Assembly: GCA_002104935.1 (NCBI GenBank)
Contig: MCGT01000066.1
Span: forward strand, 1 to 42,444
DNA: 42,444 nt
Reading direction: 5' to 3'
DNA from: Hesseltinella vesiculosa
Lineage: Eukaryota; Mucoromycota; Mucoromycetes; Mucorales; Cunninghamellaceae
In this document: piece by piece, positions 22,477-34,579 of the stretch
Layout of the letters: each line of letters begins with the position of its first letter
Numbering within the stretch: position 1 is the first letter of the stretch
The notes under the pieces: model-generated
Seen by the model: only the letters and a program-made list of their open reading frames with translations
What the model was told of the DNA's origin: nothing
Database searches by the model: none
Made by a program: the position numbers and the translations under genes

Positions 22477-24354
22477 TTCTGTTTCCTACGATAAATCGAC
22501 AGTGAAATGACATTGAAAAGGCGTTCTTGGTTTCATTTTAAAGATTGGAACCTAGACCTTCCATAGGCACACAGAGGGTAAGAAAAGCATTAAAACTGAC
22601 AGAGTAAAAGCCTCTCAAATTATTGTGTTACCGAAATTCTTCAGCTCTTTTGAAGAAAAAACAGACACAAACGCTCGCACAATAGAGTTCTGCTCTTTGC
22701 TAGTTATCGAGAAAAGGAATCTCTTTTATCATCAAATAAATTTAATGATGCTGCATCTTGAAAGACATTCTTCAATTACAAATAATGAAAAGCCGGCATA
22801 GCACTGCAGTATTAAAAACAAGCACTTGTTTCTCGAGATATCGTTTTTTTTTTTTGCTCCCAACGAGGGTGCTTCGCTGCTTTTTTTTATTATTTAGTAA
22901 AAGGTGTTTTTCGTTTAATACAATTTAAAAAAGGGCCAGTGTGTAGCCCAACTAAAAAGTTGGTTACCCAGGTGTGACTACGTGGAGGCAACTGGCGTAC
23001 ATACCCTTTTTGATTACTGCTCAAGCGTGCGACAGAAACAAAAGCCTCAGGGGAGAGGAAAAAAAAAGTCCACAGCGAACCAAGCGAAGGGAAACCAGTC
23101 CAAGCGAAGGGAAGGTACACCAAGGTAAAAAGAGAAGAAACGAAGGAAGGAGCTTGTCCTTTTGATTTTCATTTTTCATAGGGCTGCTTTACGTAGGAAC
23201 TGATGAGAAACGAGGACGTTTAGAAGCCTGGGAATGTTGCGGAACCATTAAAGCGTCGGCCGGCGTTTGCTCTTGTTCTAAGAAGTGATTTTCTGGATGG
23301 ATGGCAACCTAGAACGTTGATTATGATCGCTGTGCTGTGCACAGACCAGTACCACCAAATTGCCGGTTGAATTTCCAAACAGAGCTAATCAAATATCCAA
23401 TCCTGCTTCGCTCTTCCCTTCTTTCAGCCTCCTTTTCATTCGGCGTTTTTTTTTTTTTTTTCAAACCTTCTTTTTCTTGGAACCTCTTCGTTTCTTTCTT
23501 TTTTTCCTGTCCTCCTACTGCTAATGGCCTCTCCTTTGACAATAACGACACAAAAGCAACAAAAGCAAAGTAACTTTAGTCGCAATGCCAAATGATCTCA
23601 CCAAGAAATCAACAGATCTTGTTGATCTTACATCTTTCCGTCTTCGGCCGACCTGAATCCATGGCGATTGCATCCGCATTGAAGAAAGGCAATTGTGAAA
23701 GCTACAAAGTTTATTACGAAACTGATCTTAAAAGGATGTTCTTGTTCTTTGCAGGCCCATGTGCGACAGAAACGATCGAAGTAGCGAGGATATATTTGTA
23801 GAAAACATGACTAATCAAGTCCAGAACAGCTCAGCCCTTGTTTTGCCACAGTCACGATGAAGTGGAGATGTGAGCTAGACATTAGGTATCAAACGGTGAG
23901 CGCTGGGGTCTAATGAGTTTAGCTTTTAGGGAAGAAGGCGCACACACCAGCACAGAAAATAAAGGAGTAATGGTCTGATTCAACGGCAAGCTTATGAAAC
24001 TTGGCCGGCTATGCACAGGGAAGTGTGCTGATTATCCCCCATCAGTACTTTCCAGATATTCCCAATCACATGTATGTATTTCGTATGATGATTCCGTGTA
24101 AGTGGATAAAAAAAAGTCACGTTCTTGCGCGTGCCGGTCAAGCAGTTGGTCTCCAGGAACAAAAGGTGGCACCGTTCCAATGACCAATATTCTTGACCTG
24201 CCCTGAGGCAAGGCATCGACGTCACTGGACCATGCACGATATGGAAAGAAGAAACGTCAATATAGGAATAGTTTGCAAATAGTTTTTAGACTTTCGACAT
24301 TTGGATTACGTTTTAGCATGCAGGCCAGTAAACGCTGATTAGCAGGTCAGGAAT

Positions 24355-24356
<2 letters not shown>
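22477..24356. other. Gene-poor spacer with third motif copy (22966-23010)
   Basis: No supported gene. T-runs at 22845-22860 and 23446-23461. Confidence 0.5.

Positions 24357-24389
<33 letters not shown>
24357..24389 (+). repeat. Poly(A) tract of about 33 bp
   Basis: Uninterrupted A-run directly abutting dispersed repeat copy 3. It is the reverse-strand T-tail of that copy. Confidence 0.95.
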
Positions 24390-24390
<1 letters not shown>

Positions 24391-24597
24391 CAACTGCTAC
24401 ACTGCACTTTGGAGTGATTGAATCGATATGAAATTTTGTATGCAGCTGAAATGCTTGTATGATAAAGATCCTGAAAAAAATAGGTCGAATAATGTAAGCT
24501 ACTCAGCCAACTTTTGAACAGTCTCGTTTTGTTCCTCAGCTAAAATAAAATAAGAAATCGGCCATTTTCATCAGGGATACCCCCAGCGTCAATACCC
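24391..24597 (-). repeat. Dispersed T-tailed repeat, copy 3
   Basis: Reverse orientation. Read on the minus strand: CCCTGATGAAAATGGCCGAT, TTTTAGCTGAGGAA, AAAAGTTGGCTGAGTA, TTTTTTTTCAGGATC, CACTCCAAAGTGCAGTGTAG, GCAGTTGC, then the T-tail (24357-24389). Confidence 0.85.
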
Positions 24598-24919
24598 TGG
24601 AGAAGCACAATGATGCCCAAGATGATCATCGATTCGAGATAGTTATTTTTTTTTTTTTTGCTTACCTTTTCTTCAGCATCGACAGCTTGTTCCGCCATGG
24701 TGCCTGGCATTCGCGGGTACAATACAGTCGCCTTTTATCTTTTGCGAGTCCTAGTGATGAGTGCTTTGGGCTGTTGCGTAGCATTATTGTCAAAAAAATC
24801 ATAGAAGGGTTTTGTTTTAATGGAAGTAGCTGGCTAGATACAAAGGGCGAGAAAGTGGCAAGAAAAAAAACACGCGCCTTCTTGCTTTTTTTTCTCTTTT
24901 TTTATTCTTCTTTCTTCTG

Positions 24920-25330
24920 TGGAAATGCGTGATGACTGTTAATGCCTTTGCAACCAGCCGAGTGGTTGAACCATTGTCGAGCGTAAAACCAGGCGAGGCG
25001 CATTTGTCGAGGAGCTTTTCTCCCATCAATTCAAAGCTGCCTGCACTGTCGTGTCCACAGACGCATGATTCATGAGGCTTTTCTGGTTGCTGCGCTTCAT
25101 GCATCAAGACTGCTTCCGTAAATTTAAATGACTGTGTCTACATCATCAATAAAAAACACATTGCCAAGATGCAAAGGAACCTTTGTGGGCTTAAAACCGG
25201 AGACAACTTCGAGCCAATTGTCCTGGTAAAAAGGAGGCAGAGAAAAAGACTACGGCATCATTTCAAGTGACTGACGTTTTTGAGTTGCGTTTGTCAAGCC
25301 AAGCTGAGGAGAGGGACATTGAAACAGACA
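24920..25330 (-). other. Possible gene fragment(s) with exon-like segments
   Basis: The minus strand shows an acceptor-like TTTTTACCAG at about 25229, followed by an open segment (DNWLEVVSGFKPTKVPLHLG) ending in TAA near 25128. Just downstream, a second frame from ATG 25104 reads MHEAQQPEKPHESCVCGHDS. They cannot be joined in one frame with clear splice sites. This may be a decayed gene; family unknown. Confidence 0.2.
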
Positions 25331-25439
25331 CGTCATTATAAGGGGAGATTGCAGGCATTGGAACAGTTTGTAAATGGTGGCATGGACTTTTCGATTACGG
25401 TTTGTTACCGAGGGTAGAATTAGCTCTTTTTTTTTATTT

Positions 25440-25662
25440 TCAAAAAAAAAAAAAAAAAGCGAGCGCTTCACAGCACTTTTGAGTGATCAGATGGTTTTGG
25501 TATTTTGTAAAGGTGAGCAAATGCATGGATGATGCTAGTGCTGAAAAAATCAGGTCGCTTGGTGAAAGACGCCCAGCCAACTTTGGTCCGTTTCGTTTTG
25601 ACACTTCCGATTCCTCAGCTTAAAATGAAAAAATCGACCATTTTCGCCAGGCGACCTGATAT
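25440..25662 (-). repeat. Dispersed T-tailed repeat, copy 4
   Basis: Reverse orientation. The minus strand reads GCCTGGCGAAAATGGTCGAT, TTAAGCTGAGGAATCGGAAG, TTGGCTGGGCG, CGACCTGATTTTTTCAGCAC, TCTGATCACTCAAAAGTGCT, then a T-tail of about 18. Confidence 0.85.
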
Positions 25663-25834
25663 AAACCACAGGGTAAGATTGTTCTAATAATTATGTCTCC
25701 TATTAAATAAGGGCTCTTTGTTCCAAGCTTTATTGTCATTTACCTTGACCAAAAAGCGAAAACGGAGAGGGAGGAACTTATCTCGTATATGCCAGACTCG
25801 GATCCGTTGGCTGAGACTTAACTTGTAAAACAAC

Positions 25835-25835
25835 G

Positions 25836-25863
<28 letters not shown>
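25835..25863 (+). repeat. Poly(T) tract of about 29 bp
   Basis: Uninterrupted T-run in spacer DNA, with no recognisable repeat body on either side. Confidence 0.9.
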
Positions 25864-25867
<4 letters not shown>

Positions 25868-26011
25868 CGCATTGTCTTTGATTGATTTGAGAGCAGATAC
25901 CATACTGATGAAGTGTTATAGGGTAGATCTCCCATTGCACTTTATGCACAGTAAAGAATCGAAGGCACTTTGCGGAACTTGGAAGTTGGGCAGCTTAATT
26001 CTCATCATTTT

Positions 26012-26242
26012 TTTTTTTTTAAAAAAAAAAGCAACTACTGCACAGCACTTTTGAGTGTTCAGATCTTTCTAAAAATCTGCCAAAGTATACAAATAAATCA
26101 ATGATGGTGGTGTTGAAAAAATGAGGTTGATTGATGAAGATCACCTAGCCAAATATTGATGAGCTTCGTTTTGACTCCTACGATTCCCCAGCTAAAAATA
26201 ATAAAAAAAAACGACCACTTTCGCCAGGGTTCCCCATGGCAA
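26012..26242 (-). repeat. Dispersed T-tailed repeat, copy 5
   Basis: Reverse orientation. The minus strand reads CCCTGGCGAAAGTGGTCGTT, TTTTTAGCTGGGGAATCGTA, GAGTCAAAACGAAG, TTTTTTCAACACCACCATCA, CACTCAAAAGTGCTGTGCAG, then a T-tail. It lies about 260 bp from the broken Ara2 copy. Confidence 0.85.
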
Positions 26243-26504
26243 CCTGCGAAAAAATCACAGCGCAAAATTGCTCCAAGTCAATGCATCCTGCGTTTTATAT
26301 ACTGGTACAAAATAATGAGAAATGAGCAGATGACAGATACTGTATATTGTGCTGTATAACCTGGGAACATCACGGCTTAGATCAGGCGCAGGTTTGAAAT
26401 TTCTACATCATTGTAATGCAACGCTTTTCCGTTCAACTAAACAAGCCCTGATTTTGATTGGCCCGTCCTTTCAACAAAAAGGCGTATTTTTTTTTCAAAC
26501 GAAC

Positions 26505-26668
26505 ATGGCACATGTAATGTCTTTTAACAAATGACCATGGCACAGGATGTTTGTCAATCCGAATTCACACCATCAGAGATCTCTTTTGTTGCTGGAGCAC
26601 TCTCAGGCGCCTATGATGCCATCAGTGATCACTGGCCAATTGAAGCTTGTCGCAAAGCATTATCTTCG
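26505..26668 (+). pseudogene. Truncated duplicate of the Ara2-like gene 5' end
   Basis: Matches 8127-8323, the start and exon 2 of the aldo/keto reductase gene: ATGGCAC start, a shortened remnant of intron 1, then exon 2 up to TTATCTTC, with about a dozen base changes. The similarity begins slightly upstream of the ATG (a T-run, then CAAAC/GAACATGGCA). After 26668 the sequence becomes a run of G and unrelated DNA, so the remaining ~80% of the gene is absent and the copy cannot make the enzyme. Confidence 0.9.
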
Positions 26669-26834
26669 GTGGGGGGGGGGACTAAAGACTGGCTCATCTG
26701 ATCGATATTCAATCTTTCATAGCAGATGTTGAGTAGAACTTAGCTGAAAAAAAAAGTTTATTCATGGGTAACAGAATCATCAAGTCAGAATTTGCTTTAT
26801 AAAAATAATACAGGGATCCTCGGGAAGTATTGAC

Positions 26835-28066
26835 TCAGAGCTCACTTGCATCGCTATCGGAGGCAGCATCATAATCGTCTAAAAGCACATCCGTCTCGTC
26901 TTGATCCAAGGGACTATATTGAGGACCGCTGCGTTGCATAAAGGTGGGCAGGCGAATGCGCTGGAAAATACTGAGGTCTGACAAGGATCGAGGCAAGGTC
27001 ACCTTGGATAGCAAGCCAACCAAGACAACGGGAACAATGACCACAGCAGACGCGATCTTTGCAAAAATGGGATGAGAAAGTAATCCTTCGGAAGCGGCTC
27101 CATTGCCGTCGGTTAGACGAATCGATCTACAAAGATGGGTAGGTCAGTAAATGAACTGCTGCGTTATTGTTGGTACCATCTCTTTACCCAAATCGGCTAT
27201 GTGCGCGTAAGACGTGACGGTAACGGACGCAGGCAAACACAGCCGAGGCGCCGATGAGAGGGCCAAAGATAAACCAGGCCCAGCTTGAACCACCACCAGG
27301 TCGACCAGGGCAGCGGATCATGTCACCTTGCTTATCCATTTCGGTGCCGCCTTGGCATGACGAAGCGGCTGTCTTTCGGTAGCCGCTGGGGTAATAAACA
27401 TAGTCCACAGTACCATCGCATTCAGGAACAACAGGCTCATAACCAGGGACAAGAACACACTGATTCTTTTCGTTACGCACAAAGTTGAAGTCACTATAAG
27501 AAAGTAAACAGAAAAAAAATGTCAGCCACGCGCCCTGGTTATTGCATGCCCTTGGTTCTTCGTCTCCTTACCATTCAAAATCCAGATCGGTACACGTACA
27601 GTTGCGCACAATTTCTTTGGGCTGGACTAGTTTTTCACCGAGATAACAATCACGGTCTTGGATACGGCGATAGAACAGAGTCTAGAAGAACGTGTCAACA
27701 TCCTATGGCGTAACTTTTTTTTCGTTTTCTTACTTCACGACCAAAGAGGCATTTGTCACCGCGGATACTTTCGGGGCTCCACAGCTCAAAGTCATCGTCA
27801 TCTTCGTTGTTGATATCCAGTCTGCACTGGGTAGGGTGCAGTTCCGAAAAATCAATGTGGTAGGCCACATACTTGCCAGAGGAGCGCTCGGAGCCAAGAA
27901 CGATATATTTTTGGCTGGTGCCATCAGGTTGCGTGATGATGTCTTCGACCTTGATGCGATCCTTTTTGTTGCTAAAGTCGTAGGTGTCCCAGGTCAGCCC
28001 TTGGTCCGAAGTGTACCTGGTACCATGAGAAGATGAAGAAGAAGGAAAGGGAGAGATAAGCGGCTC

Positions 28067-28101
<35 letters not shown>

Positions 28102-31100
28102 TGGCAATAGCAGCCATTTCACGACTTACTTGACTTGATGCGTTTCATCTTCATCATCGACTAGCATAAGAAGACCGCCTTGATCGGCAAATTCCCAGAT
28201 ATGAGCACCCTTATAGACCTCGCTCCAGCTCTTGCCAGCATCACGAGTCATAAACACATCGCCGTCACGATAGTCTGAGAGAGATGAGCCGACATTGCCC
28301 ACACCGACCATCAGGCCGACAGCGCCAGACATGCTGAAGAGATCACGGGTGTTGCGGCGCTCTGAGTAGCTGTGTAGATGCAGATAACAGTCATCTTTCT
28401 TTTCGCATTTGAAAGGCTCTTTCTTGCTATCCAAATTGGGAGGGGGTAGGTGTTGCCAGCTACGACCGGCATCAGCTGTCAGGCGTGTGACCAACTTCTT
28501 GGGATCGCCCATGTTGGCTTGGGCAGGGTTGGCTACCTGGTTAGCGAGTGAGATGCCTTCAATGCCTTGCATTTTTTCAAAGTCAACAATGCCCAAGTCG
28601 TTGCGGTTGGTGTCAGCGAGGGAGAGGACAAAGTAGGTGCCGTTGGAGTTGGAGGTGAAGATATTACCGTATTCTGAGCCTTTGTGCGTGTTGGTTGAAA
28701 CATGAATCCACATGCTGTAAGTCGATTCCATGATGGTGAAAGCTTCGGGCGTCACGGCAAAGTTTTCAGGGAATTGGGCGGGGGCAAATGACTTGCCGTC
28801 CAAACTGACATACAGTTTTAGATTCGAGCCGCCATGCTGGGAAACAGCCACAACCATGAACCGGCCAAAGACTGCCACACCAACCATGTCGTCAAAGAGG
28901 TACTGGCGAGATTCAAAATAGTTGTCCGAGGCGACAAACTGCACAGGGTTTGAGAAGAATGTGCGCTGGTTGCCGGTCTTGTCATGGTATTCTTCACAGA
29001 AGATGGCATCGTGTTCGGCAAGCTCGATAGCACCACTACGGCCCCAGATACAATTGCGCACATACGATTCAATCCGGTGCCAGGTCTGGCCGCTGTTGTG
29101 CGTGTAAAAGGCTTCGGCATGGCAGTTGTTGGTGATGAAGCCGGCACAGCCTTCTTCGCCCACAAAGATGGCGTAGTCGGATTCGTCTCGATGGAAGCTG
29201 AAGATGTTGCCAACGATATTGCTGAGGGGTGGCAAGGGAGTGTTGAACTCGTTGAAGTTGCTGCCACGGTCCTGCGTTACAAAGTGGGTACGGCCATTGG
29301 TAATGAAGTAGGCAATCTTGTCATGGTGTGGGTTTTGGTAAATGGCAACGACTTGGTGGGCTTCAAACACTTGCAGCCAGTGGTCACCGTCATCGTCACT
29401 ACGCCAGACTTTGTTGTCAGCTGTTCGGATGAACACGCGGTTGGTGTCTGTAAAGTAGATATAGTCGACGACGCGATCGGTAAAGACCATCTTGGAGCTT
29501 TGCACCTTGCCTTCTTGACCACATTCCCAGTCTTTGTCTTGTTCCAGGTTGACACCACCAGAGCAGGTGCTCTCTGCGTTTTTCTTGTAGCCTGAGCGGC
29601 CTCTGAAAGAGGAGCCTGGTTTGCAGTTGGTAGGACGATCTGGATGACGATTCGAGTACACGCATTCGCCATCTTCATTACGCCAGAAGCCAAAGTCACT
29701 AAAGATGACCACAACCAAATAGGGAAATATATGAGCACCGCCCATTATTTTCTTTTTTTTTTTTTTGACGGTCAAAGGGCCACTTACCATTCAAAATCAA
29801 TATCACGACATTGGCAGTTTTCTACAATGGTGACAGGGTCCTTGAATCGATTACCAACCTTGCATACACGGTCACGCTTGCGCCGCCAGTAAGCTGTTTT
29901 TCTTCCGAGTAAACAGGCGTCATCACCATCATCGTCCTTGGCAACCCAACGCTCAAAGTCACTCTTGTCTTCGTTGCGTTCATCAAGGCTACAGTTAGGC
30001 ACGCCTTCCGTTTCACTAAAGTCCACGGTAATGACGACAGGCGACCGTTGGCGCCCGCGGGTGTGACCAATGATGACAAATCGTAGAGTTGAGGATCGAG
30101 GGTCGGTGGTCAAAGTGCTGACACGGATAGGTTCGTCAGCAAACTGGAAGGAGCGGAAGTGCTCGCCTTGATCCCAGGAGTACTTGAGTTCACTGGTTGG
30201 TCCTTCGTCGTTGATCAGCACAAGAATGGAGCCCTGGTCGCCAAATTCATACAAATGCTCGCCTTCTTGAATGATATCCCAGTTGTGACCGGCATCACGG
30301 GTGATAAAGGTATCACTTTGTTCATAAGGTAGCAAAGATTCGCCGACATTGCCGACACCCATGGCTAGACCAGGGACACTGCCAGCAGAAAAGATGGCAC
30401 CAGGGCCATGGATGTCGGTACGGCTGTGCAAATTCAAAGTGCAGCCCTTGCCCTTGCAGTCTGATCTGCGAGGAGGGTCCAAAGGTTGCCAGTGGCCACC
30501 ATCATCCCAGCTGATCATCGATCGCACTTTCTTGGCCACATCATGAGCACCGCCCACAAGGTCTTCGGCATTGGTCACTTGGTTGGCCATGATGATACCG
30601 TCCACACCTTGCATCTTCTCAAAGTCGACAAAGCCCATCATGTTTCCGTTTGTGTTGTCCAATGAGACGTGGTAGAACGTACCGTTGTCGTTTGATTTGT
30701 AGAGTGTACCATGTGCCTTTCCTGAGCTGATCGATTTGAAGATGTTGAGCAAAATCGAGTGGGTTGTTGATTGTAGCACGGTGAATGTCTAAAGGAGGAT
30801 AAGAAGAAAAGAAAACTGGAGTGTCAGTCCCGGCCTGGCTTTTTTTTTTTTCAATCACTTGCATCGCGGTCAATATAAAGGCCAGGGGGGAATTGGGCTT
30901 CGGCAAAGGTGTCACCATTGACACTGACGAAGAGGTTGAGCTCGCCCCGGACAGTGGCAGCGACGGCCATGAAATCTTCAACGACAAAGTATTCAACCAA
31001 GTTGTCAAACAAAAGTTCCTTGGACTGGCCCCAATCAACGGTACGAACGAGCTGGATCTGGGTCGATTGGGGTGACGGGTGGACAGAGCAATAAACGGTT

Positions 31101-33319
31101 TCCTTGCGAATGTTGAATTTGGAGTCGCGGCCAAAGATACATTTTTCAACGTGCATGTGGAAAGCATCCCAGGAGCGGCCGTGGTTGTGTGAGATGTAGG
31201 CGTCTGTGCGGTGGGACGAAGGGTCGTCGGCGGCAAGCAGCAGCCAGTCAGGCTCCTCAGGATGGAAGTCAAGGATCTGGGTGTTTGATCGAGTCGCAGG
31301 TGGGCCAGGGGTATCCACACGCTGCCAGTTTTCACCTTGGTCGGTAGTCATATAGAGCATGTTGTCGGTAAAGGCATAGGCGCGGTCGTTTTTGAATTCA
31401 TGCATAACCACATGTAGGATGCGGCCCTGGTCAGCCAGGACCTGTTTCCAAGACATGCCATGTTCAGGCGAGTACCAGAGCTGACCATTGTGAAGGCGCA
31501 TGAGAACACGGGGCGAGTCGGCAAAGTACATGAATTGGTCAATGTCATCGTCAAAGGTGGTTTGGAATTTGCGAATGCCTTGTTCAGCAGGAGCAGCAGT
31601 TGTAGTGGCAGAACCAGGAGAGGAGTGAGCATCCTTTTCCGAGTCCTTGTCGTTTGAGGGATGGACGTCATGGCCATTCTTAGGTGAGCTGGCAACGGCA
31701 TTGTCTCGACAGGCACGCTGTTCAGGTTCATCCAGAGCCTTGGCGTTCTTATCCAGTTCACAGGTGTTGCCAGGGATCAGGCGATAGCCACTGGAGGCCA
31801 AGTAGCTGTCATCTGGGCTCTTGCATTCACCAGCATCGACAGCGTCAGGGGCGATGCGGACACATTTTCCTTGGTCATCGCGGTTAAAGTTGTAGTCGCA
31901 TTCATAATCAGCAGGCGTGCAGGCACAGTTTTTCAATTCCATTTCTGGCTCTTGGAAGTCCTTTCCGATATAGCAGTCGCGATCGGCCTTGCGGCGGTAA
32001 AAGGCTTGTTCATGGCCCATCAAGCAGTCGGGCCCGTCGGTGAGATCACGGGCATACCATCGTTCAAAGTCGGATTTGTCGTCATCGTGTTGGTCAAGCA
32101 CACACTGGCGATCAAACAGGTGGGTGAAATCAATGTGGATGGCTTCCACACTAGTGGAGCTGTGCGACAGGCTGGCAACAAGCAAAAAGTTACGCGAGGT
32201 CGACTCAGGGTCGGTGGTCAGGATGCGGGCGCGGATTTGCTTGCCAAGGTCATGGCGCTGCCAGGAGTCACCGCGGTTGCTGCTCCACCAAAAGTGATCG
32301 GTTGCTTTTTCGTCGTCGACCAGCACCAGAATCGCGCCCATGTCACCGAATTCATACTTGTGCGCACCCTCGCCGGTAAGTGTCCAGCTGATACCGCCGT
32401 CTGTCGAAAGGAAGGTATCGCAGTCATCATAGGGCAGTAGATGGTCGCTGTAGCTGCCGACGCCCATGACCAAGCCGACAGCAGTCACGGAGGAGAAGAC
32501 TTGACCGGCATTGTGTGGTGAGGTGACAGAATGGAGATGCAGTTGACAGTGATTGCCTTGTTCGCGGCACTGCATAGGCTGGCCACTGTTGTCCTTGACC
32601 TTGCTGATGCTGTTCCAGGTGGCGCCATCGTCAAAACTGATGCGGGTTTGCAAAGACTTGTCATTGGAGCGGCCGCTGGCGATATCTTGGTGGTTGGAAA
32701 CAACGTTGGTGATCATCACGCCTTCGACGCCTTGAATCCGTTCAAAATCAATAATGCCCATGGCATTGCGATTGGTGTGGTCCAGGCTTTTGACAAAGTA
32801 GGTGCCATTCGAGTTGGAGCGATAGAGCGAGCCAAAGGCGGCATGGGTATCCAACATATCGACCAGCAAAGACGTGCTTGTCGATTCCACAATGGTGTAG
32901 GCTTCTTCGCTGACAGTGGTGCCAGAAGGGAAAACAGCCTCGTGCCATTTTTCGCCATCAAGCGAGACGTACAGGTCCATATCGGCGGATGAATCGGTCG
33001 AGGACTTGGCGGCAGCAATCATGTAGCGATGGATAGCGCTGACAGCAACGACGCCATTGACTGGCTTGCTCTTATCAAAGTTGACGACTTGGACGGTTTC
33101 AAAGAAGTCTTCGGACTGAACCAGGTGAAAGTCCTTTGGGTCGAGCGAATTGAATCCAGAGGTTTTCTTGGTATCTGTCGGTGGCTCAACACACATCACT
33201 TCATTTGTAGGGGCTGTTGAGAATTGTTCGCTTGACACGCTCCAAATACAGTGCGAGACGTGGTCGCGGAGGACCTTGCTTTCGCCAAAGTTGTTGGTGG
33301 TGTAGGAAGCCTTGGGTTG

Positions 33320-33378
<59 letters not shown>

Positions 33379-34012
33379 GGATGAGGTCCTATTTATTCAC
33401 GCCAATGCTGGCTAGTACGTTACCTGGACATGACAATCAGGAGCTCCCCAGCCTTGGGCGTCGCACTGAAAGCCAAAGAAAAGAACATGGCCAGGTCGTT
33501 GGGCGTGGAAGCTGAGGACTTGATTGCCATTGGCTGGCTCGGTGAGGGATTCAAACGATTGCCAGGTCACGCCTTGATCTTCCGTCTTCCAATGCGTTTT
33601 GCCTTTGCCGATAATATAAGCCTAGAAGAAGCGAGCCAGTGGGTTGCTGTTATTTTTTTTTTTTTTGGCTTTCGCTTTCTTACTTTGTCATGGTCAAATG
33701 GATGTTCATACAAAAAGAAGGCATCGCCTTCCTTGATGCCGGCCACCTTGGCCCATTGTTTGCCATAATCTTCAGAACGGAAGACGGTGTGAGAGCTGGA
33801 GTCAAGCCATAGAATGTTCTACGTCGGAAAAAGTCAGAACCAATCCATGAATGGATGTCCTATTGCGATAGACTTACGTCAGAGCCTTTGAAGTAAAATA
33901 GTTTTTCAGGCAGATGACCAAAAGGAGTGCTTGTCACGGTAACTTGTTGAGCAAAGGAGAATATACTTTGGGTGGCCAAGAAAAGGCCAAGCAAGAGTAG
34001 ACGTGGCGTCAT
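26835..34012 (-). CDS. VPS10: Vps10-type vacuolar sorting receptor (sortilin family) with three VPS10 domains
   Basis: Ten exons fit on the minus strand: 34012-33878, 33818-33684, 33621-33424, 33310-30863, 30788-29788, 29698-28130, 28016-27734, 27681-27572, 27493-27188 and 27126-26835. All phases agree, giving 2,158 aa. A signal peptide (MTPRLLLLGLFLATQSIFSF) comes first. Three VPS10 beta-propeller units with Asp-box repeats (e.g. SFDDGATWNSI, STDGGISW) each end in a ten-Cys module (CACTPADYECDYN; CQCRDIDFECDFG; CTCTDLDFECDFN). A membrane helix (about residues 2030-2052), the conserved RFGSIRL and a cytosolic tail follow. The tail has YSPL (YxxPhi) and ETDVLL (acidic di-leucine) sorting signals. 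Role: receptor cycling between Golgi and endosome to carry vacuolar hydrolases. Yeast Vps10 has two units (about 1,580 aa), so this one is expanded. The exon 4/5 intron uses a GC donor. Confidence 0.97.
33325..33375. repeat. (GA)n microsatellite inside a Vps10 intron
   Basis: About 25 GA units on the + strand. On the coding strand this is a CT run 12-60 bases before the acceptor of the intron 33423-33311, so it doubles as the polypyrimidine tract. Confidence 0.95.
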
Positions 34013-34579
34013 CGCCGATAAACTTGTTCGCAATGGATAAAATGGGTACACTTCAATGAGAGAAAAAGAGAAGCTGTTCTTTTTTGCTGGCCTTCTATAA
34101 TATATATATATACAATGACTCGGTTGCCAAGAAGAAAAGAAAGAGGAAAATGAAAAAAGGTCTAGGAGCAAAAAAAAAAAAAAAAAAAAAATGGGTAGCA
34201 CGACAACAGTTTTTACTGAGTTTTGATTTATTGAGGTTACAGTATAGAAGTTTTGTGAAAGATCAGGGCGTTAATCACAGAGAGTGCATGCTATGGTTCA
34301 GTTTTAAATGATAGTTAGAGTGTGTTCTTACGAGATCATCTTTGAGGCGGTTGAACAGCTCCCACGAATCGTCTCGCCTGCGCACGAACTTTTTGCGGCT
34401 GTGGTCAACGACACCCTCTTCTTGGAAAGCAAAAGCCTACGGCCCTCTATCCTGATATGGGCGTTTCTTCGAGCCCACCTATCTTCAGTAAACAGATGAT
34501 TGTAGACTAATTTCTTATTACTATCGAGTACTCTGCGGAAAAACACTTGGATATTACTTAATCAATGGGGTCCAACGTT
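34013..34579. other. Intergenic between Vps10 start and the next minus gene
   Basis: Presumed Vps10 promoter region. Contains a short TA repeat (34099-34111) and an A-run of 21 (34171-34191). No gene supported. Confidence 0.6.

Noticed and set aside
24945..24985. tRNA-like CAGCCGAGTGGTTGAACC
   Set aside because: Looks like a Leu/Ser tRNA D-arm but there is no matching B box, anticodon stem or acceptor pairing downstream.
28984..29595. 203-codon + strand ORF opposite Vps10
   Set aside because: Antisense shadow of a conserved Vps10 exon; similar shadows at 31871-32440 and 32531-32992.
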